Origin: Acidobacteriota bacterium
GTDB taxonomy: Bacteria > Acidobacteriota > Terriglobia > Acidiferrales > UBA7541
Direction of reading: 5' to 3'
Assembly (NCBI GenBank): GCA_016179005.1
Contig: JACOSF010000077.1
Location: 1 to 8,630 of the forward strand
DNA length: 8,630 nucleotides
Below, one piece after another: positions 1-5,724 of this stretch; within the stretch, counting starts at the first letter, position 1; each line of letters starts with the position of its first letter. The position numbers and the translations under genes were made by a program. Below the pieces are notes generated by a model. The model did no database searches, was not told where the DNA came from, and was given only the letters and a program-made list of their open reading frames with translations.

Positions 1-1
1 A

Positions 2-880
2 CTGAGGATACGAGCTCAAATTCGGATGGTTCTGCTGGCAGTGGTGCCGGTTTTGGCAGCAGGGTGCGGGGGCGGGATCAAAACAACGACCCGCGTACCG
101 GCGGTGGAGGTGCGGCCATGGCTTGAAGCTACTGCCGACCAACTCGTGGAGCGATACAACCAGCAGGCGCGGGCCGTGCGCAGCTTGAACGCGGGAGCGG
201 AGCTGAACCCGGTGGCGGGATCGACGTACACAGGAGTGATTGAGGATTATCACGACGTGCGCGGGTTTATTCTGGCGCAGCGACCGGCCAGCATTCGGAT
301 GATCGGACAGGCACCGGTGGTGGCGAAGAATATTTTCGACATGGTGAGCGACGGTGAAACGTTCCGCATCTTCATCCCGTCGAAGAACAAGTTCGTGGTG
401 GGGCCGACGGACCTGGAGCGGCCGGCGAAAAAGCCGATCGAGAATTTGCGGCCGCAACACCTGCTGGATGCGCTTTTCTGGAAGGAACTACCGGCAGGCA
501 GGACGGTGCTGTTTGAGGAATTCGATGCAGCTCCAGAACGCTACTACATCCTGACACAAGTGCGGGAAACAAACGGCGGAGAAATCGCGCGGAAGATCTG
601 GTTCGACCGCGCCGATTTGAACATCGCGCGCGTCCAAATCTATGGCGCTCGCGGGCGGCTACTTGCAGATATCCGCTACGCGGACTGGCAGCCCGCTGGA
701 GAAATACGCTACCCGCGGCACCTGTGGCTGGTGCGGCCGCACGACGATTACCAGCTCGAGGTGCGCATTACGAAGCTCACGCTGAATGAAGACATTGCCG
801 CCGAACGCTTCCGGCTGGAGCAGCCTCCGGGGACGGAACTGGTGCGCATGGGCGAAGAGGGCAAGGAGGCCCGGCCGTGA
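2..880 (+). CDS. LolB/DUF4292-like outer-membrane lipoprotein, 5' end probably cut
   Basis: This is a predicted lipoprotein with a LolA/LolB-type beta-rich body, likely anchored in the outer membrane and binding a lipid or acylated protein. Counting from the Met at 26 there are 284 residues: a hydrophobic signal segment (1-13) ending in a lipobox-like LAAGC with the lipidated Cys at 14, followed by GGG rather than an Asp retention signal. The part around residues 70-140 (GVIEDYHDVRGFIL, RPASIRMIGQAP, FRIFIPSKNKFVVG) resembles the strands of LolA-fold proteins. The frame is open to the left edge and reads LRIRAQIR before Met 26. Those arginines are what a signal peptide's n-region needs, and Met 26 has no nearby ribosome binding site, so the true start is probably outside the window. 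The stop overlaps the permease start by 4 bp (GTGA), showing an operon. The lipoprotein call is good; the LolB-like role is inference from fold resemblance and neighbours. Confidence 0.72.
   Translation: MRIRAQIRMVLLAVVPVLAAGCGGGIKTTTRVPAVEVRPWLEATADQLVERYNQQARAVRSLNAGAELNPVAGSTYTGVIEDYHDVRGFILAQRPASIRMIGQAPVVAKNIFDMVSDGETFRIFIPSKNKFVVGPTDLERPAKKPIENLRPQHLLDALFWKELPAGRTVLFEEFDAAPERYYILTQVRETNGGEIARKIWFDRADLNIARVQIYGARGRLLADIRYADWQPAGEIRYPRHLWLVRPHDDYQLEVRITKLTLNEDIAAERFRLEQPPGTELVRMGEEGKEARP
863..869 (+). promoter_or_regulatory. Strong ribosome binding site for the permease GTG start
   Basis: AAGGAGG lies 7 nt before GTG 877 and inside the 3' end of the lipoprotein gene. It supports the non-ATG start at 877 over the in-frame ATG at 889, and it implies translational coupling through the GTGA overlap. 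Confidence 0.75.
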
Positions 881-1977
881 TCTGGGAGATGATCCTGCGC
901 AACTTGTTCCACCGGCCGGTGCGGACGGCCATCAGCGTGATCGCCGTGGGCGTTGAGGTGATGCTGGTGATCATGGTAGTGGGGCTGACGAGCGGGCTGC
1001 TGCACGAAACGGCGAAGCGCGTGGAAGGCGTGGGCGCGGACCTGATGCTGCAACCGCCGTCGGCGTCGGTGTTCATGGCCTTCAGCGGTGCGCCGATGCC
1101 GATCAAGATCCGGGAAAAACTGGAAGAGATGAAGTATGTCCAGGCGGTGGCGCCGGTGCTGCTGCAATTCAACGCGAGCGGCGGATTGGATATCGTTTAC
1201 GGAATCGAGCAGGAAACGTTTAAGGCGGTCTCCGGCGGATTTGTGTTCCATGAGGGCATGGAGCTATCGGCGCCGAACGACATCCTGGTGGATGATTGGT
1301 ATGCGAAGGCGAAAAAAGTGAAGGTGGGTCAGACGCTGCGCCTGCTGGACAACGATTTCCATGTGGCCGGAATCGTGGAGCACGGCAAGGGCGCGCGCCT
1401 GTTTGTGCCCATCCAGACGCTGCAAGAGCTTTCCGGTGCGAGGGACAAGGCGAGCGTGTTCTTCATCAAGCTGACGCGGCCAGAGCACACGCCCGCGGTG
1501 GCGGACGAATTGCGCAAAGTTTTTCCACGGTATGAAATCCGGCCGCTGAAGGATTTTCTGTCTCTGATGACGTCTTCGAACTTGCCGGGCCTGGAGACAT
1601 TCATCAACTCGATGATCGCGCTGGCGGTGGCCATCGGGTTCCTGGTGATCTTTCTCTCGATGTACACGATTATCATCGAGAGGACGCGGGAGATCGGAGT
1701 GCTGAAGTCGCTGGGAGCGTCGAAAGGGTACATCGTCCGGGCGCTGTTGAGCGAGACGGCGCTGATTTGCGGGATCGGCATCGTGATGGGAATCGGGATG
1801 ACGTTCGGAATGCGCGCGGTCCTGACGCGAGTGTTCCCGACGCTGACGATCCTGGTCACCGCGGGATGGGTCCTGCGCGCGGCGCTGATTGCCGTGGTGG
1901 GCGGCCTGGTCGGAGCGAGCTATCCGGCCTGGATGGCCAGCCGGAAAGATCCTGTAGAGGCACTCTCGTACGACTAA
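877..1977 (+). CDS. ABC transporter permease, MacB/LolC-LolE (FtsX) type
   Basis: Inner-membrane permease of a type VII (MacB/LolCDE-like) ABC transporter, 366 aa, slightly shorter than E. coli LolC or LolE. These transporters do not move substrate through a channel; they use ATP hydrolysis to drive a periplasmic domain that extracts or pushes lipoproteins or other cargo. The layout is the family's: one helix at about residues 17-37, a large periplasmic MacB_PCD-like domain (about 40-235), then an FtsX domain with three helices (about 245-265, 285-310, 325-350). The cytoplasmic loop ERTREIGVLKSLGAS from residue 268 is the typical coupling segment that contacts the ATPase, and the C-terminal SYPAWMASRKDPVEAL matches the family's usual ending. 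An unusual Glu (27) sits within helix 1. It starts with GTG behind a strong ribosome binding site. The cognate ATPase gene follows 88 bp after the stop. The substrate cannot be read from the sequence. Confidence 0.9.
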   Translation: MIWEMILRNLFHRPVRTAISVIAVGVEVMLVIMVVGLTSGLLHETAKRVEGVGADLMLQPPSASVFMAFSGAPMPIKIREKLEEMKYVQAVAPVLLQFNASGGLDIVYGIEQETFKAVSGGFVFHEGMELSAPNDILVDDWYAKAKKVKVGQTLRLLDNDFHVAGIVEHGKGARLFVPIQTLQELSGARDKASVFFIKLTRPEHTPAVADELRKVFPRYEIRPLKDFLSLMTSSNLPGLETFINSMIALAVAIGFLVIFLSMYTIIIERTREIGVLKSLGASKGYIVRALLSETALICGIGIVMGIGMTFGMRAVLTRVFPTLTILVTAGWVLRAALIAVVGGLVGASYPAWMASRKDPVEALSYD

Positions 1978-1993
1978 AGAAAGGCAAACAGGC

Positions 1994-2022
1994 TAGGCAG
2001 AGATGCAAAACGCGGCTACAAT
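1994..2022 (+). promoter_or_regulatory. Candidate sigma70-type promoter ahead of the ATPase gene
   Basis: TAGGCA (1994-1999, 4 of 6 matches to TTGACA) and TACAAT (2017-2022, 5 of 6 to TATAAT) are separated by exactly 17 bp, between the permease stop and the ATPase. Transcription would begin near 2029, which would exclude an ATPase start at ATG 2003 but allow the GTG at 2066. The ATPase and the small gene after it could therefore be expressed separately from the lipoprotein and permease. This is pattern matching only. Confidence 0.4.
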
Positions 2023-2053
2023 ACTGGCGCCCACTTATGAGGGCTTCCTTCCT

Positions 2054-2058
2054 GGTGA
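2054..2058 (+). promoter_or_regulatory. Ribosome binding site supporting GTG 2066
   Basis: GGTGA lies 7 nt before GTG 2066. The alternative ATG at 2003 has only a poor AGGCAG-like match 2 nt upstream. This site, together with the promoter-like pair at 1994-2022, favours 2066 as the ATPase start. Confidence 0.5.
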
Positions 2059-2065
2059 ATGGGAC

Positions 2066-2749
2066 GTGGACCCAATACTGAAAACGGAAAATCTGTGGAA
2101 GGTCTACCGCAGCGGCAAGGTGGAGGTATCCGCCTTGCGGGGCGTGAACTTTGAAGTGCTACCTGGGGAATTCGTTGCGGTGATGGGGCCTTCGGGGTGC
2201 GGGAAATCGTCGCTGCTCTATGTGATCGGAGGGCTGGCGCAGGCCACGCGGGGGCACGTGCTGGTGGACGGAAACGACATGATGGCGCTGAGCGACGCGG
2301 CGCGCACAAAACTGCGGCGGCACAAAGTGGGCTTCGTCTTCCAGCGGTTCAACCTGCTGCCTACGCTCGACGCCTACGGCAATATCGCCATTGCCCAGCA
2401 TATCCATGGCAACGGCTTTGACCCGCACCGGTTTGAAGTAGTGACGAGCATGCTGAAGCTGAGCGACCGGCTCCACCACAAGCCGTCGGAGCTTTCGGGC
2501 GGCGAGCAGCAGCGGGTGGCGATCGCACGCGCCATCATCAACGAGCCAAAGATTGTCCTGGCCGACGAACCCACTGGAAACCTGGACACCAAGAATTCGG
2601 AGATCGTGCTGGGAATGTTGCGGCAGCTGAACCGAGATCTGGGGCAGACCATTGTCATGATTACGCACAATCCGGAAGCGGCGGCATACGCGGGGCGCGT
2701 GGTGCACATGCGCGACGGCGTGATCGTGGATGGCGTTCCCGAGGACTGA
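2066..2749 (+). CDS. ABC transporter ATP-binding protein, LolD/MacB family
   Basis: Cytoplasmic nucleotide-binding subunit, 227 aa from GTG 2066, close to the length of E. coli LolD. It almost certainly powers the FtsX-type permease encoded just upstream. All ATPase motifs are intact: Walker [10 protein letters not shown] (41-49), Q-loop Gln 93 in [11 protein letters not shown], signature LSGGEQQ (143-149), Walker B IVLADEP (163-169) with catalytic Glu 168, D-loop GNLD (171-174) and H-loop His 201 in MITHN. The pattern [17 protein letters not shown] is typical of the LolD/MacB/FtsE group. An in-frame ATG at 2003 would add 21 residues (to 248 aa) with no family resemblance, and it lies over a promoter-like element, so I prefer GTG 2066. 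The stop is followed after 1 bp by the ATG of the next gene. Family assignment is secure; LolD rather than a MacB-like exporter ATPase is inference from the two LolA/B-like neighbours. Confidence 0.92.
   Translation: MDPILKTENLWKVYRSGKVEVSALRGVNFEVLPGEFVAVMGPSGCGKSSLLYVIGGLAQATRGHVLVDGNDMMALSDAARTKLRRHKVGFVFQRFNLLPTLDAYGNIAIAQHIHGNGFDPHRFEVVTSMLKLSDRLHHKPSELSGGEQQRVAIARAIINEPKIVLADEPTGNLDTKNSEIVLGMLRQLNRDLGQTIVMITHNPEAAAYAGRVVHMRDGVIVDGVPED
2741..2745 (+). promoter_or_regulatory. Ribosome binding site of the 131-aa gene
   Basis: GAGGA at the 3' end of the ATPase gene lies 5 nt before ATG 2751. It makes 2751, not the in-frame ATG at 2730, the likely start, and implies coupled translation with the ATPase. 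Confidence 0.65.
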
Positions 2750-2750
2750 G

Positions 2751-3146
2751 ATGCGAACGCTGTGGCGGGGAATCTCCAACACCATTTTCTGGTCGTACGA
2801 GCGCGGCACGTGGCCCTACGACGTGCTGGTGGGCGCCATCGTGCTCTTTGTCTTTCTCTCCCCGCGTACCTGGTTTGACGACCAGCCCCAACTGGGCCCT
2901 CCGGGGCACCAGGCACAGGTCCAGCTACTTTCAGAAGATCCTTCCGCGCCGACGCGAACGTACCGCGTGGATGCTCACCTGCTTTCGATTCCCAAGCGCA
3001 CCCCGGAACTGGAAAAAGAGACCCACGACGTGCTGCGCAAGAATGTGGACGAGTTGAGGGGCCAGAGCTTCAAGATCGAACGGATTGACCCAGTGCGCGG
3101 CGAGGACGGCACGATTCTCTACTACGACATCGTGGTCAAGAAGTAG
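2751..3146 (+). CDS. Conserved-looking one-helix membrane protein of unknown function
   Basis: 131 aa; I cannot assign it to a named family. A short cytoplasmic start rich in aromatic residues and arginine (MRTLWRGISNTIFWSYERGT, 1-20) precedes one hydrophobic helix at about 22-36 (PYDVLVGAIVLFVFL). It is followed by SPRTWFDDQP and a soluble domain of about 90 residues, predicted to be periplasmic. That domain has alternating polar/hydrophobic stretches (QVQLLSEDP; TRTYRVDAHLL), a charged helix-like stretch (KRTPELEKETHDVLRKNVDEL) and a final strand (TILYYDIVVKK). There is no signal-peptide cleavage site or lipobox. The gene starts 1 bp after the ATPase stop with a good ribosome binding site, so it is very probably co-translated and may be an accessory subunit of the transporter. 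I recall similar small proteins next to such ATPases in Acidobacteriota, but that is memory, not a search. An in-frame ATG at 2730 would add 7 residues. Confidence 0.78.
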   Translation: MRTLWRGISNTIFWSYERGTWPYDVLVGAIVLFVFLSPRTWFDDQPQLGPPGHQAQVQLLSEDPSAPTRTYRVDAHLLSIPKRTPELEKETHDVLRKNVDELRGQSFKIERIDPVRGEDGTILYYDIVVKK

Positions 3147-3212
3147 GAAGGTTTCCCTGTCGGACAGTCTCCGCTTCTTCCTTAAGCCAGCAAATCCTCG
3201 TACGCGTTTTCC

Positions 3213-3240
3213 GCATCCTAAGAGGGGTGTGGTAGGATGC
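3213..3240. repeat. Perfect 8-bp inverted repeat, candidate operator
   Basis: GCATCCTA (3213-3220) and TAGGATGC (3233-3240) are perfect inverted copies separated by 12 bp. The right arm contains the candidate -10 hexamer of the LolA-like gene and the left arm falls near its -35 region, the usual layout of a repressor site. No T-run follows, so it is unlikely to be a terminator. Confidence 0.45.
3230..3238 (+). promoter_or_regulatory. Candidate extended -10 promoter of the LolA-like gene
   Basis: TGG followed by TAGGAT (3233-3238) fits an extended -10 (TGn plus 4 of 6 matches to TATAAT). I see no convincing -35, which extended -10 promoters can lack. Transcription would begin near 3245, leaving a leader of about 22 nt that contains the ribosome binding site at 3254-3259. 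Confidence 0.38.
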
Positions 3241-3253
3241 ACCGATTCCGAGC

Positions 3254-3259
3254 GGGGAG
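3254..3259 (+). promoter_or_regulatory. Ribosome binding site deciding the TTG start
   Basis: GGGGAG lies 7 nt before TTG 3267. It supports the TTG start and argues against the overlapping ATG at 3260 in another frame, which would sit directly on this site. Confidence 0.65.
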
Positions 3260-3266
3260 ATGATAT

Positions 3267-3980
3267 TTGAGATTTCCCGGAACACGATTCGGTTTTGTCA
3301 CGGTGATGCTGGGAGTCGTGGCCGCGCTCGGGACAGGCGCGCCTGCGACAGCCCAGGGCAAGGCGAACTGGACGCTGGAAGATTTACTGAAACAACTGGA
3401 CACGGAAGCAAAGTCTTTTCACTCGTTGAGCGCAAATGTAGAGCGGACAAAAGTGACCGTCGTGGTGAACGACCGCTCGACGGAGACGGGACAGATTCTG
3501 GTTCGCGGCGACGACAAGATGCTGCTCGAACTGAACCCACCCGACGGACGAATCATCCTGCGCGACGGTGGAAAATTGCACGTGTACAACCCGAAGGCCA
3601 AGCAAGTTGAGGAATACGACCTGGGCAAACACCGCGCGCTGGTGGACCAGTTTCTGTTGCTGGGTTTTGGAAGCTCGGGCAATGATCTGAAAAAAGGCTA
3701 CCTGGTGACGCTGCAGGGCGAACAGACCATCGACAAGAAAAAAGCATTCTTACTGGACCTGACGCCGAAGTCCGACAAGGTGCGGGAACAGTTTTCCAAG
3801 ATCCAGTTGTGGATTGACCAAGCTACGTGGCTGCCGGTGCGGCAGAAATTTCTCGAGACGGGATCCGGCGACTACCTGGAAATCAACTACACGAACATCA
3901 TGCGGAACCCCAGAATCCCGGATTCGCGTTTCAAAAAACTGTGGCCGAAAGGCGTCACGAAGATTAAGCCGCAGGGCTAA
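3267..3980 (+). CDS. LolA-like periplasmic outer-membrane lipoprotein carrier
   Basis: 237 aa including a type I signal peptide: MRFPGTR n-region, hydrophobic core (about 8-24) and an ATA-type cleavage site near residue 29. The mature part reads as a LolA-family protein: an N-terminal helix (NWTLEDLLKQLDTEAKSFHSL) leading into a strand (LSANVERTKVTVV), then successive strands (TGQILVRGDDKMLLEL, GRIILRDGGKLHVYNPKAKQVEEYDL), a helical stretch (KHRALVDQFLLLGFG) and further strands ending in the family-like IQLWIDQATWLPVRQKF and YLEINYTNIMRNP. LolA proteins carry lipoproteins from an inner-membrane LolCDE complex to the outer membrane inside a half-barrel cavity, and the upstream permease and ATPase fit that partner role. 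It begins with TTG. A 120-bp gap with a promoter-like site and an inverted repeat separates it from the 131-aa gene, so it may be its own transcript. The family is fairly sure; true LolA versus a related lipid-binding LolA-like protein is open. Confidence 0.85.
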   Translation: MRFPGTRFGFVTVMLGVVAALGTGAPATAQGKANWTLEDLLKQLDTEAKSFHSLSANVERTKVTVVVNDRSTETGQILVRGDDKMLLELNPPDGRIILRDGGKLHVYNPKAKQVEEYDLGKHRALVDQFLLLGFGSSGNDLKKGYLVTLQGEQTIDKKKAFLLDLTPKSDKVREQFSKIQLWIDQATWLPVRQKFLETGSGDYLEINYTNIMRNPRIPDSRFKKLWPKGVTKIKPQG

Positions 3981-4083
3981 CGGTACGACGCGACCCTCTC
4001 TCTCTACAAATCCCCTTCATCCACTCTGAGACACCGTGAGGAAACTGCTTGTCCGGGGTCCAGCAAAGTCGAGAAAAATCCTG
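3981..4083. other. Convergent intergenic gap
   Basis: 103 bp between the LolA-like gene and the oppositely oriented exporter. It contains a short CT run (about 3994-4003). I found no clear hairpin followed by a T-run in either direction, so no intrinsic terminator is called. Confidence 0.5.
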
Positions 4084-5094
4084 TCAAGCCTCTGGACTGG
4101 CGCGCAGATCGAGGTCCGATTTCACGCCAGCCGGCGGAATCGCTGGGGCGTCCAGCGGCTCGATCTTAAGAGCGCCAGCGGGAGGCGCGTGTCGCAGGAT
4201 GACCAGCATGACGGCGACCACGATGACGGCGGTGGCCGATAGCGTGCGCGGCGTGATGGCCTCACCGGCAAAGGCCCATCCCAGGAAAACGGCGACCACC
4301 GGATTGACAAAGGCGTAGGTGGAAGCTCGAGTGAGAGTGGTGTTTCGAAGAAGCCAGAAGTAAGACGAAAAGCCAATGATGGAGCCGAACACGGCCAGAT
4401 AGGCAAGAGAAAACAAAGAGCGCGCAGAAACGTTCTCCCATACCAATCTGCTCCAGTCACCCATCAGCGTGCCGAAGATGGTGAGCACGATCCCGCCGGC
4501 CAGCATCTGCATTCCTGTGGACAGAACGGCGGAATCGGGAAGCCGAGCCTTGCTGGAATAGAGCGAGCCAGCAGCCCAAGAAAGAGAAGCTAGAAAGAGA
4601 ACGAAGGCGCCGCCAAGGTGAACGCCACGGCCGTCGAGGAGATGTCCCGGGCCTACGAGAAGGATTATCCCGAGCAAGCCAAGAAACATTCCGAGAACCA
4701 CACCGCCTGTGGGGCGATGTCCGCCGGGCATCAGCCAAACGAGGAGCACCACCCAGAGAGGTTCCGAAGTAATCAGCAAAGCGGTGAGGCCGGAAGGGAC
4801 GAATTGCTCGGCCCAGACGACGCCGCCATTGCCGCCGAGCAGCAACAGCGTTCCGATAATGAATGCGGAGCGCCAATGCTGCCAGTCCGGCTTCTCGGCG
4901 CCGCGGAAGCGAGCCCAAGCATAGAGCGCGCCGCCGGAGAGAAGAAAGCGGATGCCGGCCATCAGGAATGGAGGCAATGTCTCCACCGCAAAGCGGATGG
5001 CGAGATACGTCGAGCCCCAGATGACGTAAACGGCGGCAAGAGCCGAGATCAGACGCCAGCGATAGCCGGGCGCGAGCGTGCCCACATCACGCAT
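4084..5094 (-). CDS. EamA/DMT-family exporter, YedA-like
   Basis: 336-aa inner-membrane protein of the drug/metabolite transporter superfamily with two EamA repeats (roughly residues 15-150 and 165-305), about ten helices, and a polar C-terminal tail of about 35 residues. Motifs typical of YedA-type members are clear: YVIWGSTYLAIRF (23-35), a GNGGVVWAEQFVPSGLTALL stretch, LGLLGIILLVGPG, SLSWAAGSLYSSK, YLAVFGSIIGFSSYFWLLRN and TYAFVNPVVAVFLGWAFAGE. Members export amino acids or other small metabolites and drugs; the substrate is not visible here. The start at 5094 has a GGAGG site 6 nt upstream. A longer frame reaching 5208 adds 38 unrelated residues inside the neighbour and is rejected. The first 8 bp overlap the end of the Lrp-type gene, so the two are coupled, and the exporter is probably controlled by that regulator. 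Confidence 0.9.
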   Translation of the reverse strand: MRDVGTLAPGYRWRLISALAAVYVIWGSTYLAIRFAVETLPPFLMAGIRFLLSGGALYAWARFRGAEKPDWQHWRSAFIIGTLLLLGGNGGVVWAEQFVPSGLTALLITSEPLWVVLLVWLMPGGHRPTGGVVLGMFLGLLGIILLVGPGHLLDGRGVHLGGAFVLFLASLSWAAGSLYSSKARLPDSAVLSTGMQMLAGGIVLTIFGTLMGDWSRLVWENVSARSLFSLAYLAVFGSIIGFSSYFWLLRNTTLTRASTYAFVNPVVAVFLGWAFAGEAITPRTLSATAVIVVAVMLVILRHAPPAGALKIEPLDAPAIPPAGVKSDLDLRASPEA

Positions 5095-5584
5095 GGGATT
5101 CCTCCGCGACCGGAAAGTTGAGCGGGAGCTGACCGCTTTCCTTCTGCGTTTCAAGGACGATGGTGGTACGCGTGGCAATGACGGATTCCAGAGGGCCGAC
5201 AGTTTCACGCAATAACCGTCCCAGCGCCTGCGGAGTCGAGGTGCGCACTTTCACCAAAAAGCAGTCTTCCCCGGCAATGTGATGGACTTCCAGAACTTCA
5301 GGAATGCCGGCCAGAACTTGCTCGGTGCGGCGCGAGTGAGCGGAGTCATTGGTGCGCACGAAGACGAAGGCGAGCAAGCGCAAGTCGAGCGCCGCAGGAT
5401 CCAAGCGAGTCTCGTAGCCCCGTATGACGCCACTTTCTTCGAGCTTGCGAATGCGTTCGAGAACAGCAGACGGGGCCATACCCACCTGGCGGGCGATCTC
5501 GGCATTGGAGGTGCGCGCCGCGGCCTGAAGAATTCCCAGGATCTGCAGGTCAGTTTCGTCCATCGTTCGGTGAATTGTGCGCAT
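5087..5584 (-). CDS. Lrp/AsnC-family transcriptional regulator
   Basis: 165 aa, almost the same size as E. coli Lrp (164). The N-terminal half is an AsnC-type winged helix-turn-helix: MDETDLQILGILQAAARTSNAEIARQVGMAPSAV... starting at residue 8, with the recognition helix around residues 37-48 (APSAVLERIRKL) followed by EESGVIRGYETRLDP. The C-terminal half (about 70-150) is a RAM/AsnC ligand-binding domain, with HHIAGEDCFLVKVRT matching the family's central G-x-x-D/C-Y/F-L segment. Such proteins form dimers or octamers and sense amino acids. It overlaps the exporter gene by 8 bp (ATGCGTGA), suggesting it controls that exporter and itself. Met 1 at 5584 coincides with the predicted transcription start, hinting at a leaderless message; Met 8 at 5563 would give 158 aa with a 20-nt leader. 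Neither has a good ribosome binding site. Confidence 0.92.
   Translation of the reverse strand: MRTIHRTMDETDLQILGILQAAARTSNAEIARQVGMAPSAVLERIRKLEESGVIRGYETRLDPAALDLRLLAFVFVRTNDSAHSRRTEQVLAGIPEVLEVHHIAGEDCFLVKVRTSTPQALGRLLRETVGPLESVIATRTTIVLETQKESGQLPLNFPVAEESHA
5101..5105 (-). promoter_or_regulatory. Ribosome binding site of the exporter gene
   Basis: GGAGG on the minus strand, 6 nt before the ATG at 5094 and inside the 3' end of the Lrp-type gene. It fixes the exporter start at 5094 and supports translational coupling. Confidence 0.75.
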
Positions 5585-5586
5585 TA

Positions 5587-5601
5587 CAGAATAATCGTCA
5601 G
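5587..5601 (-). promoter_or_regulatory. Lrp-box-like site overlapping the -10
   Basis: Read on the minus strand, the 15-mer CTGACGATTATTCTG matches the E. coli Lrp consensus YAGHAWATTWTDCTR at 12 of 15 positions, with the right nine all matching. It covers the -10 hexamer, so binding there would block transcription. ACAGA and TCTGT arms flank it as an imperfect inverted repeat. The consensus is from E. coli and may not transfer. Confidence 0.35.
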
Positions 5602-5619
5602 AATCTGTCCAAATGTCAA
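5591..5619 (-). promoter_or_regulatory. Sigma70-type promoter of the lrp-like/eamA operon
   Basis: On the minus strand a perfect -35 TTGACA (5619-5614), a 17-bp spacer and a -10 GATTAT (5596-5591, 4 of 6 matches) stand just ahead of the regulator gene. A start 7 nt downstream of the -10 falls at about 5584, the first base of the regulator's first in-frame ATG. Confidence 0.6.
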
Positions 5620-5724
5620 GATGAAAATGCTTAGGGTTAGGTCCAATTTGGTTGGTAGTTCGGCAGGAATGTGTAAAGACCGAATGAATGGCACGACTCC
5701 GGGCGGAAAGGCGTTCGTCACCGC

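Noticed and set aside
1329..1859. 176-aa open frame on the minus strand
   Set aside because: Antisense to the FtsX-type permease and unlike any family I know.
3145..3182. AGGAAG...CTTCCT arms around a small CTGT-CGG-ACAG hairpin after the 131-aa gene
   Set aside because: The outer arms are 26 bp apart, the inner stem is only 4 bp and no T-run follows, so an intrinsic terminator is not supported.
3260..3610. 116-aa frame starting at ATG 3260
   Set aside because: Overlaps the LolA-like gene in another frame. Its ATG sits on that gene's ribosome binding site, and the protein has no signal peptide or domain.
4051..4062. GTCC-GGG-GTCC in the convergent gap, looking like a hairpin
   Set aside because: The two GTCC copies are direct, not inverted, so they cannot pair with each other.
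4618..5121. 167-aa open frame on the plus strand
   Set aside because: Antisense to the EamA exporter, with low-complexity polar composition and no ribosome binding site.
5095..5208. N-terminal extension of the EamA exporter
   Set aside because: The 38 extra residues are Arg/Ser-rich, lie inside the Lrp-type gene and have no transporter resemblance. The start at 5094 has a GGAGG site.
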